A stretch of DNA of 64,000 nucleotides, from contig JBBHKE010000396.1 of NCBI GenBank assembly GCA_037447655.1, forward strand, positions 381,665 through 445,664. Direction: 5' to 3'. The notes beneath the pieces were generated by a model. That model was not told the origin of the DNA. It did no database searches and saw only the letters and a program-made list of their open reading frames with translations. Position numbers and translations under genes: made by a program. This document shows, one piece after another, positions 21,013 to 32,031 of this stretch. Each line of letters begins with the position of its first letter. The stretch's first letter is position 1. The stretch comes from Zygnema cylindricum. Its lineage: Eukaryota; Streptophyta; Zygnematophyceae; Zygnematales; Zygnemataceae.

Positions 21013-21022
21013 ATTTATAGCG
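21013..21022 (-). promoter_or_regulatory. TATA box of the haloperoxidase-like gene
   Basis: On the minus strand CTATAAATATAGG lies about 170 bp upstream of the ATG at 20846, a normal plant promoter spacing allowing for a 5' leader. A perfect inverted repeat (21322-21509) lies a further 300 bp upstream. Confidence 0.5.
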
Positions 21023-21321
21023 CGAAGATTTAATAGTGCGCCAGCTTATTTTTCTGTGCTTTTCGAAGCTTTTCTTCAAAGATTCCGTCGTCATACGTAA
21101 TTACGTACAGAATCCCATAATAAGTACATGGTAAAGTGACGCTGTAAAGATAAAAGTACATAACTATGTAGTAGACTGCACTTATTACCTGCTAAAGTAC
21201 AGTCGCAAACGACGAAGTGCTGGCAAATAGCCGCAAAGCGTTGGTGAGTGGACAGTTGCAGACATCCGTACGCGCTTTCGTACTTCTCCGACTCGGTGTT
21301 GGAAAAGTGTCGGGAAAGACC

Positions 21322-21509
21322 CAATAGAAAGTGGAAGCGAACAATCGCTGGACCGTGGAAGACTTTGTGCGCACACAAAATTGCCACTTTGTGTCCTTTT
21401 GCGCGTTTTAACGCACAAAGTGGCAATGTTGTGTGCGCACAGAGTGGCAATTTTGTGTGCGCACAAAGTCTTCCACGGTCCAGCGATTGTTCGCTTCCAC
21501 TTTCTATTG
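21322..21509. repeat. Perfect inverted repeat, 67-nt arms
   Basis: Arm 21322-21388 is the exact reverse complement of 21443-21509, with a 54-nt loop. Inside the loop GCACAAAGTGGC pairs with the arm's CCACTTTGTG, and GTGTGCGCAC is a small palindrome. It lies upstream of the haloperoxidase-like gene's TATA box. Confidence 0.92.
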
Positions 21510-22169
21510 TGCCGCGGCAATGACTGTCGGATTATCGAACGGACGCATTTTCTGTATTCAAGCATAGATGTTTCATTCGTACTATGCGCACGGTAAAAAA
21601 CTTTGAAAAAGAATGCATAAGCGCCATTATTCTTTTTTAGAATAAGTTGACCGACTTTGACTTATATATAATAAAAAGACGAAAAACTCCAAAAATCTTA
21701 ATCAGAATAAAATACAATACGACATCTTAAACGATTAAAGTATTAAATATAAATCTATACTTCTAAGCTCCAAAGTTTACCAGGGATGTTGGTGCCTCAT
21801 CACCGAAATAATGAACCAGCAACCAGCGACCAGACTCCCTCGTCGCTGAAACAGTGACCAGCAGTCAGCGACCAGGCTGCATCGTCACTGGTTCAACATT
21901 ACAACATGGCTCCATACAGCATGCTCAAATAAAATATTTTAAAATCGACAATTTAAGCAAAAAATGGCCATGTTACAAGATTATAACATTGAAAAAAAAA
22001 AAAATTATAATTGAAGCAAAAAAAACCGTTTTTGTATTACTGTTAGGGAAATGGCAAAAGTTACACATAAAAATTTGGTCAAGTCATCAACAGTCGTGAA
22101 TGGAGCTACAACATTAACCTCTCTACTCTAAAGCTAAGTCATCCATGTTTTGGTCTGACTCCTCTTTCA

Positions 22170-24106
22170 CCACACACCCTTCCTCTCCCCACTACCCCCC
22201 CTTCCTCTTCCTCCCATGCTATCATAACCTCTTCATAGCTAACATCCCTGGTTTGGTGTGCTAACCTCAGATTACTAAAGACCCAAACCAGATCATTGGC
22301 CCTCTCAGTCGTCAGTATGTTCCGTTTTTTAGAGTGAATATGGTCATAGGTTGACTAATTCCTCTCACATGAGCTGGCAACCGAGCATTGGGCAAGGAAC
22401 ATAGTTGCTACCCTTTGCAAGATAGGCGTGACAGCCCCAAACCGCTGCCACCACTTCTACCCTGGCATCATCTTAACACACGCTAATGTTACCTCTCTCC
22501 CAAATACACCCTCAGAACCCCTATACATAGTTAAGTAAATGTAGGCTGCGGTCTGGTCTGCCACATGCGATAACATCATCTGAAGGATAGTGTGGAAGCC
22601 TTCCATGACTAGTACATCGGTCTCTTGCCGATATTCAGAACTTTGGTACTCGAGATCAAGTACGAAGCCAGCTGCATGTATGGGGCTATTTGCCATCCCC
22701 CATCTAGCCAACCAAGATTCCTTTATCTCCTCCAAAATTTGCACTCTTTCAAGATATCTTTTTTCTCTATAGGTCGATGTATTATTGTATTGATCAATCA
22801 TGTAAAAACCATAATAAACCTTCCCCACATTTGGGGCCCCTTTGTAAAACTAACTTATCAATCTTACCACAAGCTTTGAAACTATCACTGCTTCTTTCAC
22901 TCTTATCAATAATCTCGGGCTCAAAATTTGACTTTTGATCTTGGTCCCCTTGGACTTCTATGCAGGCTTGCCCATCCATTGCCTGTAGTCATCATCAACA
23001 TTAAACGATCGAGGCTATCCTTCACCTCTAAAAACCTTTGGAGCATGATAAAGTTTGTCACGAACCGAGTTTCTCTCCTGGTTTCAAAAGTCTGAGTGTC
23101 GAGATTTTGTTGAAGATGCTACACTCGGATTTTGGTTTGTGATAAATCTCAACACCTCCTTTGCCTCCTTGACAGGTGTCGAGATAAAAGACAACTTGCC
23201 CCAATCCTCCAGCGACAGGTCCAAAATGTGGGCAAACCATGGTGTCCACGTCAGAGGAGGGTACTTCCTCATGAGTAAAGAGGCTGCTGCTTTGTTAACA
23301 TAAACAAAGTCTGTCATATTTTGGACCACATGCTCCACACCTACCGCAAGAACTCCTTTCTCCAACACCTTACGAACATATTCGACAACCTTGCATTGCC
23401 CACTAGTGTTTTCTGCCTTTAGAAACATGTCCCTCTTTGGGGTGACAGCTAGAATGTTGAGGAGAGGCGTTTGGTCAACAGCTGTCTAACCATCCGATGT
23501 GATAGTGGCACCAGTGACTTTCATAACCTCCATGTAACTCTACAAATCGTTAGTTATTGTCGCCTAAGTCATGTCAACAGGCGAGTTCTCATGGTATCTC
23601 GGTAGGGTAACTTATTACCCTCCCATATCTCCCCAATCAACTTCACCGCAAGCTTTAAATATGGTCTGTTAATAGACTAAATGGCAAGCCATTGGCAAAG
23701 AATGCCTTGGCCCATGCTTCATCTACCTCTTCTGGTTATGCTTATTTAAAGCATCCCGGATTTTTGTGTGCACCCCTTTCACCTTATTGCTGTGGCTACC
23801 ACAAGATGGCTATACGCGACACCACTTCTAGCAATTCGATCCTGAATAGATATTGTACGCTTTTGAGAGTCGCGAGAAGCCTTGTCAGTTTCCATTGCAC
23901 TTAACTCTAACTTCACATAATCCGAATATAATTTGCATGGCCTGATTCTTGCATTCTTCATGTTTCCTAGAAGGTGGCTCCTAATCCTGGTGTTGTGCAT
24001 TATACTCTAATTTGCAATACACACAAATGCACAATTTATTGTCCCCAAGATTACCACCCTTTGGAGCTACAACATGCTCCCACTGTGCTCCTCGAATCTT
24101 TGGCAT
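22170..24106 (-). pseudogene. hAT family transposase, decayed
   Basis: Minus strand, starting at an ATG at 24106. A BED-type zinc finger occupies about 24100-23930 (WEHVVAPKGG, CVYC, TRIRSHLLG). The DUF659 region lies at about 23430-23060 (FLKAENTSGQCK, MTDFVYVNKAAASLLMRKYP, WTPWFAHILDLSLEDWGKL). A central region lies at about 22760-22640 (RWGMANSPIHAAGFVLDLEY). The C-terminal dimerisation region lies at about 22440-22170 (QRFGAVTPILQRVA, YDHIHSKKRN, DLVWVFSNLRL). Frames change several times and stops interrupt it, so it cannot make an active transposase. The order and motifs are those of plant hAT proteins. Introns could explain a few breaks but not all. Confidence 0.85.
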
Positions 24107-24239
24107 GGCCGCGTTTACGAAGGTTCGCAAAGGCTAAAATGTGATTTCAATGGCGTCTCTAGTGAGGCTTCAATGACCGTCACAATGCTGGCTTCGTTTC
24201 TTACTCGTAAAGACGAAAGGTCTAAAAGCCAAAAACCAA

Positions 24240-25669
24240 TTTAAATTAGACCGCGGAAATGAAGTAACGTATATATATATTTTAAGTTCCGTACACTCCG
24301 CCTGTTCGTACAATTTACACCCGTAATTTCCGTACATCTATATAAATACATTCCGTACAATCTGTCTGTACACAAAAACTATACAATATTTGCAAAAAGT
24401 AAAAAAAAACCCTGAAATTAATGTATAATCCTAAAATTTTAAAAAATTTAACGAATGAAACATCTATGTATTCAATGTAGGGATTTTTCACTCTTTTCCA
24501 ACGCCGAGTCGGAAAAGTACAAAATTTTGTACGGTATGTTGTTTTGGAAAATATAGTTTCGTGCGTTCGCGACATTTCGTGCGTACATCATAAGGTGTAG
24601 TGTGAAGGTTTTGTATGGATTCGAGAATTGGGGGAGCATACGTGCGGATAAAATTAAAGTGACGGGAAGACGCATTGTGAAATGGACCGCGGATCGCAAA
24701 GCAATCCGATTGGAAATAATTAGTAATGTTCGAAATGTAAGATAATAAGACAAATGTCAACAGTTTTGTGTACAAGCGTGAAGTTACAGGAACACGTTTT
24801 AGTGTGGTATGTAACTTGGGAGGGAGTACACAGTTTCGGTACACTCCAGGGGCACGTGTTGGTAAGGTACATATCAAGGGGTACGTGTTGGTAAGGAGGT
24901 ATGGTACGGCGGTTGGAGTATAGTTTGGTTAAGGAACCGAAATGCCACGTGAATATTGGTGAACGGATGTGGTTAGCGGCGGACGATCAATAATTGGACG
25001 ACAAATATTGAGTACTTTGTCTTTTCGGCATCTAAAATGTTAGCCGCGGAATATTTTGGCACCGGTAAATGAGTGTAAATACATTGTACGGTAGACGGCC
25101 GGTTAGTCTTCTTAGGATGACCAAGTTAATTATGGTACGGCGTAGATCAGCTGCAGGTTCACTTGTATATGATAGGACTTAGAATATTTTGAGGGCGGAA
25201 TCCCCTTGTATGGAAAAACTGTGATGGCAGTTTCTGGGATTTTTTAAGGTTGAGATCATTGTGATCTTTGGGCAAAATTTATTGAAATTTTGCATGTTGG
25301 TTCCTTGGTGTATTTTTTGTACTGTGAAAAATTTACAGGTCTATTGTGTAACTGTTTTGCTTGGGGCTTTTTTGTGAAGTCAGTCTTTTGTGGGGCTGGT
25401 TATGGAAGGCTGTTTTTCTGCAACTTTGACTGGATGATGCGATCACTCTGTTAAGTGGCTCTGTATCAAACTTTTTGAAAGTGTAATAAAAAATATAAAA
25501 TACCTCTGTATGTCGTTTCAGCTTGTTTTGATAATTTTGTAGATTTCTTTGTTGATTCAAAGAAGGCAGTTTTTGGGGTAGTCTGTGGTGCTTCCGAGGG
25601 TAAATCCATGGCTGAAAATGGCTATGGACAACACGGTAAAACCTCAATGGTAAAACCTAGAGGTCTAAT
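24240..25669. other. Uncharacterised interior of the hAT-bounded unit; possible diverged LTR
   Basis: No gene. Parts around 24790-25260 look like a copia U3-R: repeated GGCACGTGTTGG and GTAC motifs, then ATAGGACTTAGAATATTTT, which resembles the R region of the LTR at 5259. A short frame MAENGYGQHGK starts near 25607 but stops soon after. The similarity is weak. Confidence 0.3.
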
Positions 25670-25760
25670 CATCTAGTGTGAAGAAACTCTCTTTGCGAGG
25701 AGATTTTCTTCACACTGGTCGTGTATCATTAGAACACGTGAAAAAACAAATTTATATCCA
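25666..25760 (+). repeat. Hairpin-bearing segment shared with 36372-36470
   Basis: AGTGTGAAGAAACTCTC and GAGATTTTCTTCACACT form an inverted repeat, followed by GGTCGTGTATCATT and ACACGTGAAAAA. The same order occurs inverted at 36372-36470. It is probably the end of an unidentified mobile element. Confidence 0.5.
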
Positions 25761-26244
25761 CCTCCATTCAGGTTAATGTCGTAGCTCCATTCACGACTGT
25801 TAATGACTTGACCAAATTTTTATGTGTAACTATTGCCATTTCCCTCACAGGAATACAAAAATGGTTATTTTTGCTTCAATTATAAATTCATCTTTTTTCA
25901 ATGTTAAAATCTTGTAACATGGTCATTTTTTGCTTCAATTGTTGATTTTAAAATATTATATTTGAGCATGCTGTATGGAGCCATGTTGTAATGCTGAACC
26001 AGTGACAAAGCAGCCTGGTTGCTGACTGTTGGTCACTGTTTCATCGACGAGGGAGTTTGGTCGCTGGTTGCTGGTTCATTATTTTGGTGATGAGGCACCG
26101 ACGTCCCTGGTAAACTTTGGAGCATAGAAGAATAGATTAACATTTAATACTTTAATCGTTGAAGATGTCGTATCGTATTTTATTCTGATTAAGATTTTTG
26201 GAGTTTTTAGTATTTTTATTATATAGTAATACAAAGTTGGTCAA

Positions 26245-26635
26245 AGCATTTAAAAGTATAGTCGTGGGCGACATGGTGCTTTACCCTTTGGTTGCCAAGG
26301 GGCTGTCGAGTTTGTACATGCGGACTAATAGGAGCGTCACAATTTGTCGTAGGAGTTACATGTGCTCCACGTATCAATCCGTTCCTGGTAGTGTGCGGAT
26401 ATTGAGAACACGACAATGTGGCGTGATGTGGCGGGATCGCACGCGCAAAAATTAAAAGTACGATACTCTACGTTACTCTACCAGTATTGATAACACAACA
26501 TTTTGACGTGACGTCGGATTTTTTTGGACGTGAATCGCTCTTGACGTCAAACTACGTCAACATAAACGTCGCGATGTGATTAATGTTGCCGTACGATTAA
26601 GCGCCGATGACTCAAATCTGTCCGTACCAAACCAT
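26245..26635. other. No recognisable feature
   Basis: Unassigned DNA with several ACGT-core motifs (GACGTGACGTCGG near 26500, TTGACGTCAAACTACGTC near 26540) and no open frame that can be supported. Confidence 0.4.
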
Positions 26636-26914
26636 CATTGACGTCGTAGGCCGCGGGTCAACTGTCGCGATCACTTTGTTGTCGTCGTTGTACTGTAGTG
26701 TAGCGGTTTCGAACCGTCCTGTCAAGGGTACAAAGAATCAATCGTCGCCGTCGCCACGATATCAATTCACTTCTTGTATGGTTATCTCACGTCAACGACA
26801 TCCTGGTACTTGTCGTGACCACCTCGATGTCGTCGGCCACGGGTCAAGTAACGCTATCACTTTGTCGTCGTCGCTGTACTGTAGAGTAGCAATTTCGAAC
26901 CGTCCTGTAAAGCG
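26636..26914 (+). repeat. Direct duplication of ~90 bp
   Basis: Two copies (about 26636-26729 and 26822-26914) share CGTCGTSGGCCRCGGGTCAA, TTGTCGTCG, TGTACTGTAG and TTTCGAACCGTCCTGT. Confidence 0.75.
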
Positions 26915-26922
26915 TAGAATAT

Positions 26923-27172
26923 GATGACGATGTTGATGATGATGATGATGTAATGATGATGATAATGATGATGATGATGATGATGATGTTGACGATGATG
27001 ATGATGATGTTGACGATGATGATGATGATGACGATGATGATGATGACGATGTTGATGATGATGATGAGGATGTTGACGATGGTGATGATGATGATGATGA
27101 TGTTGACAATGGTGATGACGATGATGATGATCATGATGATGATGATGTAATGATGAAGATGTTAATGATGAA

Positions 27173-27211
<39 letters not shown>

Positions 27212-27224
27212 GATGATGTAATCA
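26923..27224 (+). repeat. (GAT)n microsatellite
   Basis: About 300 bp of GATGAT repeats with GAC and GTT interruptions. All long frames on both strands here (poly-Ser, His, Ile or Met) come from it. Confidence 0.95.
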
Positions 27225-27236
27225 ACGTATCACCAA

Positions 27237-27935
27237 AACAAAGTAATTAAATTTATTGTATTGTATTAAAAAAAAAAAAAAAAACAATGTCTGTAATATT
27301 GGCCTTAAAAAAAAAACAAAGTAATCAAGTACCACTATAACAAAGTAGTCAAAGTATTCGTGTTGTATTTAATAAAAATATTTATAAAAATGTTTGTAAT
27401 GTTAGTCAGCTTTTGAGATCATAATGATGTTCAACAACTTTCTTGGTCTTTAGACTAAGTTGGTTGATCGAAAAAACAAAAAAAATATTATTCAAAGTAA
27501 CAATGTAATTGAACAAACAAGTATTATGAATGAAAACAAGTGTTTGTAATGTTGGTCAGCCTCCGAGATGATAGTGATGTTTATGCAACCTTCTAAGTCT
27601 TAGGACTAAGTTGGTTGATCACAAAAAAAAAAAAAAAAAAAACAAAGTACTCAAAGTAGTGAATCTACTATAATAAACAACAAAAAATAATAAATAATAA
27701 GTGATTATAATGTTAGTCAGCCTTTGAGCTCATAATGATGTTTATGCATCCGTTTGGGTCTTCGACTAAGGTGCTTGATCGAAAACAAAAAAAAGTACTA
27801 AAGGTAATCAGCATATCCTAACTATCAAAAAATATAAAAGAAAATACGTGTTTGTAGTGTTAGTCAACCATCGAGCTGATAACGATGTTGTTCCAACCAT
27901 CAGGATCTTTGGACTAAGTTGGTTGAATTTTTGTT
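27237..27935 (+). repeat. Tandem repeat, ~150-160-bp unit, 4-5 copies
   Basis: Each unit has TTTGTAATGTTAGTCAGCC, TGATAATGATGTT, GGACTAAGTTGGTTGATC and then an A-rich spacer. Clear starts lie at 27391, 27541, 27701 and 27848, with a partial unit from about 27237. A-tract lengths vary between units. Confidence 0.85.
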
Positions 27936-28092
27936 AAGTTTGATGTTTTTTTATTTTTTTTCTTATTATTTTCTTTGTTATGTTTACATTTGTTTCTTGC
28001 GTTTTTGTTATGTGATCAAGGTTGTATTGTGGTTATTTATTTAGTTTGTCTTGTTTTTGTTTTCTTCTTTTGTGATATTATGTATTGATAAA

Positions 28093-28097
28093 TATAA

Positions 28098-28134
<37 letters not shown>

Positions 28135-28142
28135 TATATACA
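28093..28142 (+). repeat. (TA)n microsatellite
   Basis: About 50 bp of TA dinucleotides with one G interruption. Confidence 0.9.
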
Positions 28143-28550
28143 TGCAACACCTTAATATAAAATAAACAAAAAACCATTAGTATTCTGTTTAATCAAATAA
28201 TGGTTGAATAATGCTAATGGTTTAATATGTATTCTAGATTTAACATTAAAATATTTAATACTACATAATATATTAAGTCCATTCGTTCATATCTGTCGTG
28301 CATGACAATACAACCGTGAATGGCATGCATCACATCCAGCGTAGGTCGCCGATAAACACCACAAAAAGAATGACCATTACATATGTGCAGTATTCGTGAC
28401 CATAATCAGAGTACAAAGCATATATACCGCAAGAAATAATAAATGAATCTGCCCAAAAAAGCAAATTATTTCAAACACATAGACTTAGCAAGAAATTAAA
28501 AGACAAAGCGAGATCAGGTAAGTAACGATGGAATTCCCCCCCCCAGCTCC
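28143..28550. other. No recognisable feature
   Basis: AT-rich DNA left of the gypsy fragment. It may be the 3' end of that element, but no LTR is visible. Confidence 0.35.
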
Positions 28551-29650
28551 TTAGCTTGGGGGGGAGCTAGTAAGAACAGCCGGTAGGTCGCGACATCCGT
28601 GGCAAAACCACTGTCTAGCCGGGATAGTGTGCAGAGGTGGAACTAAACACTCCATATGGAATCCCATATTGCAATAGTCCCAGAGAAGCATTGTTGTTTC
28701 TCCATCCGATCGCTGGCACAGCTGACTCTCAGTGGCCTTGGTAATCGGCATCCGTCACGGGTCGATGTTATGGGAAAGGTCGGGTAGGTAGCAGGGGGCA
28801 CAATTTTTCAAATACTTCCGCAAAGTTCTCGTGTTGGCCCCTTGTAGGCTTAATAATCAATTGTAGTCGATTTTTGTTATCCTCAAAATTTGAGCTGAAA
28901 CATCCGTGTCGAGTGTATCAAAAGTTTGCCGTCGCAAATAAACGTAATCCCCCACCCGAAAGGGTTTTTGTTGGGGTTGGTAGCTGCCACTGCGAGTGGT
29001 TGCAAACCGTAAGGAGTTGCCATGTTGGGAAATCAACAAGTTTTCAAAAGCCATGGGCATTTCTCTAGCAAAAAGCAACACTCGGTTGGTTAGTTTTTCC
29101 ACAAACAGAGAATCAGACATAAGAGGTAGAGGTAAGCTCGCGGCTTTCTGTACATTTTACCTAGTAGTGGTTTTTGACCAAACAACACATAATAGGGGCT
29201 GAAATTTGCCAGGCTGGCCTGTACAGAATTGCGATAACCCATGAAAATATATCCCAATGATTCATCCCACACCGTAATCTGTTTTTCTAAGCAATTTTTA
29301 CGCAAAGCACGCTTAAAGGTTTGTACAACTCTCTCTACCAAACCGTATGCTTGAGGATGATCTCGACTTCTCCGTCGATGATTGATTAACGCCTCGTCCA
29401 GCATCTCCTGAAATTTGCCACGGAACTCGGTTCCTTGGTCGGTAAGTACTTTCGCGGGGGCTTCGTATCGGAGGAGCACATGTTCTTTGAAAGCTACAGT
29501 GGTGAGTTTGGCAGTTTTCTGGGAGAGGGCCACAACTTCCACCTATTCGCTGAAATTTTCGATCATAATCATAATGTACTGCTTGCCCCTTCAAGAAATC
29601 GGAAAGGGACCTGCCCAGTCACATGACCATCTGTAGGAGAGCCCTTGAAT
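28551..29650 (-). pseudogene. Ty3/gypsy integrase with C-terminal PHD finger, broken
   Basis: The minus strand encodes an integrase core (about 29560-29100) with VLTDQGTEFRGKF, then HPQAYGLVERVVQTFKRAL, ESLGYIFMGYRNS and FSPYYVLFGQKPL, the Ty3/gypsy order. A C-terminal domain (29120-28857) follows with GSYQPQQKPFRVGDYVYL and ILRITKIDYN. After more broken frame, a PHD-type segment (28751-28551) reads DGETTMLLWDYC, GFHMECLVPPL and WFCHGC. Several zinc ligands of the PHD finger are altered (for example LLWDYC where LLCDxC is expected). No RT, gag or LTR is seen. The right side is cut at 29652 by a copia LTR. In related algal elements such a finger is thought to read histone marks; here it is decayed. 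Confidence 0.8.
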
Positions 29651-29651
29651 A

Positions 29652-30642
29652 TGCAATTCTGAGACCTCCATTGGTACTCAGAGTAGGCAGCTTGCTAGAA
29701 GCCTCTAGGATAACCTTAGTTCTTTAAGCTTAGTCTGAATATTGCTGACACCCTGACAGAATACAGATTGTCCAAACTACACCCCTTGGAAGGGCTAACT
29801 CCCCTAAGTCTGCCACAAAAAGAATCCTTGAATTTGCTCCGTTGAGCAGTTAATTATCAATGGTCAAAGATGACCCTTTTATACAAGAGCCCTCTGAGAG
29901 AGAGGCGGCTACCTCTAATTTTCTAAGTCCTAAACCCCTCTCTAAACCCTCTCCTACTGATGTACGGAGCCAATCAATTAAGTGTACAGTATAGAAAGGT
30001 ACGTGGTCCGAAGTACTTTCTGTACGGCCATTGTACGACATGGCCAGAAAAAGGACGCCTGCCATATCCGGGTTCGCCATAGTATGTCCCGGAGATGCCG
30101 TCATCCAATGTCATGCTGCCACGTGTCACCCATTGTGGTTATGACCGCAATCCGCCAAATCGACCATTCCGCGATGTCGGCTTATTTCTCCGTCGTTAGA
30201 TTGATGTTGGCCTTAATTTATAGCTGTTAAAATACAAGTAGTACATTTCCGGTGTAATTCTATTTTAACTGTGTCTATGTGATTGTGGTCCGTTTGTCAG
30301 TAAATTGAACTTCTCTATTTTGTCATATTTAAGTAGCTATCGTACCCTATATACTTCAGCACTGGTCTTGGACTATAGGGTAAGACTAACAGCTACTTTG
30401 ACAGATGGTAGGTACCACGATCAAATCTTGGGTCCGTCAATCTTTTTGGTAAGTTTACCAAGGATCTGCCTTCTGACTTTAGAAGGAGCATAGGCAGCCA
30501 TGGCTCTAGCTTCCTCTCCAGCTTTCAGTGACTACGACAAGTATGGGGGCTAGAGAGAGAAGTTGGAAGCAGGTTGCCTCTGCTTTTTCTAGCTCCTACT
30601 TAAATCATTTAAATAACCTAGAAAATACCTTTAATTTCAACA
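29652..30642 (-). repeat. 3' LTR of a reverse copia element
   Basis: 991 bp, inverted, TGCAATTCTG to TTTCAACA. It has R and TATA features near 29880, U3 GTAC palindromes near 30000-30025, a CCACGTGTC motif near 30119 and a tRNA-like relic at 30369-30440. The RNase H end of the same element follows immediately. Confidence 0.8.
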
Positions 30643-30983
30643 CTCCTCTTATTTACTAGTCACTTTTAATTTTTAGTCCACATCTCTCTCTGCAAAAAAT
30701 AACTTAGGAGAAGGTACGGGCTTAGTCATCATGTCTGCCACCATCTGGTCTGTATTCTAAACTTATTATTTTGTTCTCCACCTTTTCCCTAACAAAGCTA
30801 AGTCTGATGTCCATGTGTTTTGCTTTAAAATGATGTTTGGGATTAGCAGCAATTGCAATTGCTGCTTGATTATCATAGAATATTTTTTGAATTCCACTCT
30901 TAAGGTGCGCGAATTCACCAAGCAAGGCTTTAACCCACATCAATTCCTTCTTAGCAGAGCAAGATGCCATATACTCTACCTCT
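30643..30983 (-). pseudogene. copia RNase H C-terminal fragment
   Basis: Minus strand: MASCSAKKELMWVKALL, DNQAAIAIAANPKHHFKAKH and SFVREKVENKIISLEYRPDG, then the end of pol and the purine tract AATAAGAGGAG against the LTR. It is cut at 30983 by a forward LTR. Closest in wording to the element at 55052. Confidence 0.85.
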
Positions 30984-32031
30984 TGTTGAAATAAATAGTT
31001 TTATTGTATTTTCTAGGTCTAAACTAATTAGCGGAAAACAAATAAAGAAAATGTAGGCAGCCTACCTCCATCTCTTCTATCTTTCCCCCATACTTGTTGT
31101 AGTCACTGAAGGAGAGAGAGAGCGATGGAGCCATGGTTGCCTCAGCTCCATAGGAAGGACTAAAGAGTGACTTAAGTAACTCTCAACAAAAAGGTTGAGA
31201 CAAGCACGGCTCGAAACCCCGATCGGCAGAGCGCGGCGTAGCCGTTAGCTCTAACCAGTCTGTCGTAAAAGTCCGTTAGGAGATATAGGGTTTCATTAAT
31301 ATTTAAACTATTGTGTTATACAAAAATAATTTAACTGAAACTCTTTACGGCACCCATAGATATAGTTTTACAAAATACGAAGTACTGTACTAAATTGAAA
31401 CAGATATTCCGCATTTTGTTTCAACAGCGAAACAAATATTTCGCAAGTATTTACTACGGCTGAGATTCCATTTCGCGTCAAATCTAACGACGCACATCAT
31501 CGCCGAAATCTCGGAATGCTCACTTTGGCATTTAGTGACGTGGCATGTCCTGGGGCCACGTGGAGAGATGATATTCGGTGGCGGGAATTCTGAGGAACGT
31601 ACGGACGAGTGGAAAATGGACACGCGTCCGCCTAATGGCCATGTCGTACAGAGGGCGTACAGAAAGTACATCGGCAGTAGTACTTTCAGGTACTGTACAG
31701 TGTTCTGATTGGTTCGTACAGGTAGTAGATAGGGGTTGTGAGAGAGAACTAGGAAAAACTAGGACTTAAGAAAAATCTGGTAGATGGTCTTCTCTCTCTT
31801 TGAGAGGTTGTATAAATTGGCATCTTTGCCACCATATAACTAATCAGCTGGTTGGCCGTTTTCAGTGATTCTTTTTGCTACGGACTCAAGGGAGTCGAGG
31901 CTGCAGAGGGTTGCAGTCAAATTGTAAGTTTGCCTTCTTGGGCAGCAGTGGTTGTGGCTTAAAGTGGGTTAGTTAAATACTATCTAGAGGCTTCCTATAT
32001 TATGTAGTCCAATGGAGGACACAGAATTGCA
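30984..32031 (+). repeat. 5' LTR of a forward copia element
   Basis: 1048 bp, TGTTGAAATAAATAG to GACACAGAATTGCA. Contents are an antisense tRNA-like relic (31193-31274), GTAC palindromes near 31645-31690, a TATA-like TTGTATAAATTGG near 31808, the hairpin GGACTCAAGGGAGTC and the gag ATG at 32012. Confidence 0.85.
31193..31274 (-). other. tRNA-like relic in an LTR
   Basis: Minus strand: AAAGTCCGTT... then GACTGGTTAGAGCTAACGG, GCCGCGCTCTGCC and a B-box that has decayed to GGTTTCGAGCC. Same place and orientation as in the other LTRs. Confidence 0.55.

Larger units (their letters stand above)
21647..26244. mobile_element. hAT-type element bounded by ~475-bp inverted repeats
   Basis: 21647-22120 and 25770-26244 are inverted copies, outer ends TTGACCGACTTTG and CAAAGTTGGTCAA. 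Within each arm lies a hAT-like terminus CAGGGAYGTYGGTGCC (left starts 21781, right ends 26109) followed by repeated CAGCGACCAG subterminal motifs. A decayed hAT transposase sits between them. The bases just outside the CAGGG ends (AAGTTTAC / GTAAACTT) are inverted and not direct repeats, so the true ends are probably the outer ones. I found no convincing 8-bp target duplication. Confidence 0.7.

Noticed and set aside
26792-27225. Poly-Ser, poly-His, poly-Ile and poly-Met frames
   Set aside because: All arise from the (GAT)n microsatellite.
27237-27935. CRISPR array
   Set aside because: The repeats are 150 bp long, diverged and without unique spacers, in a eukaryotic setting.
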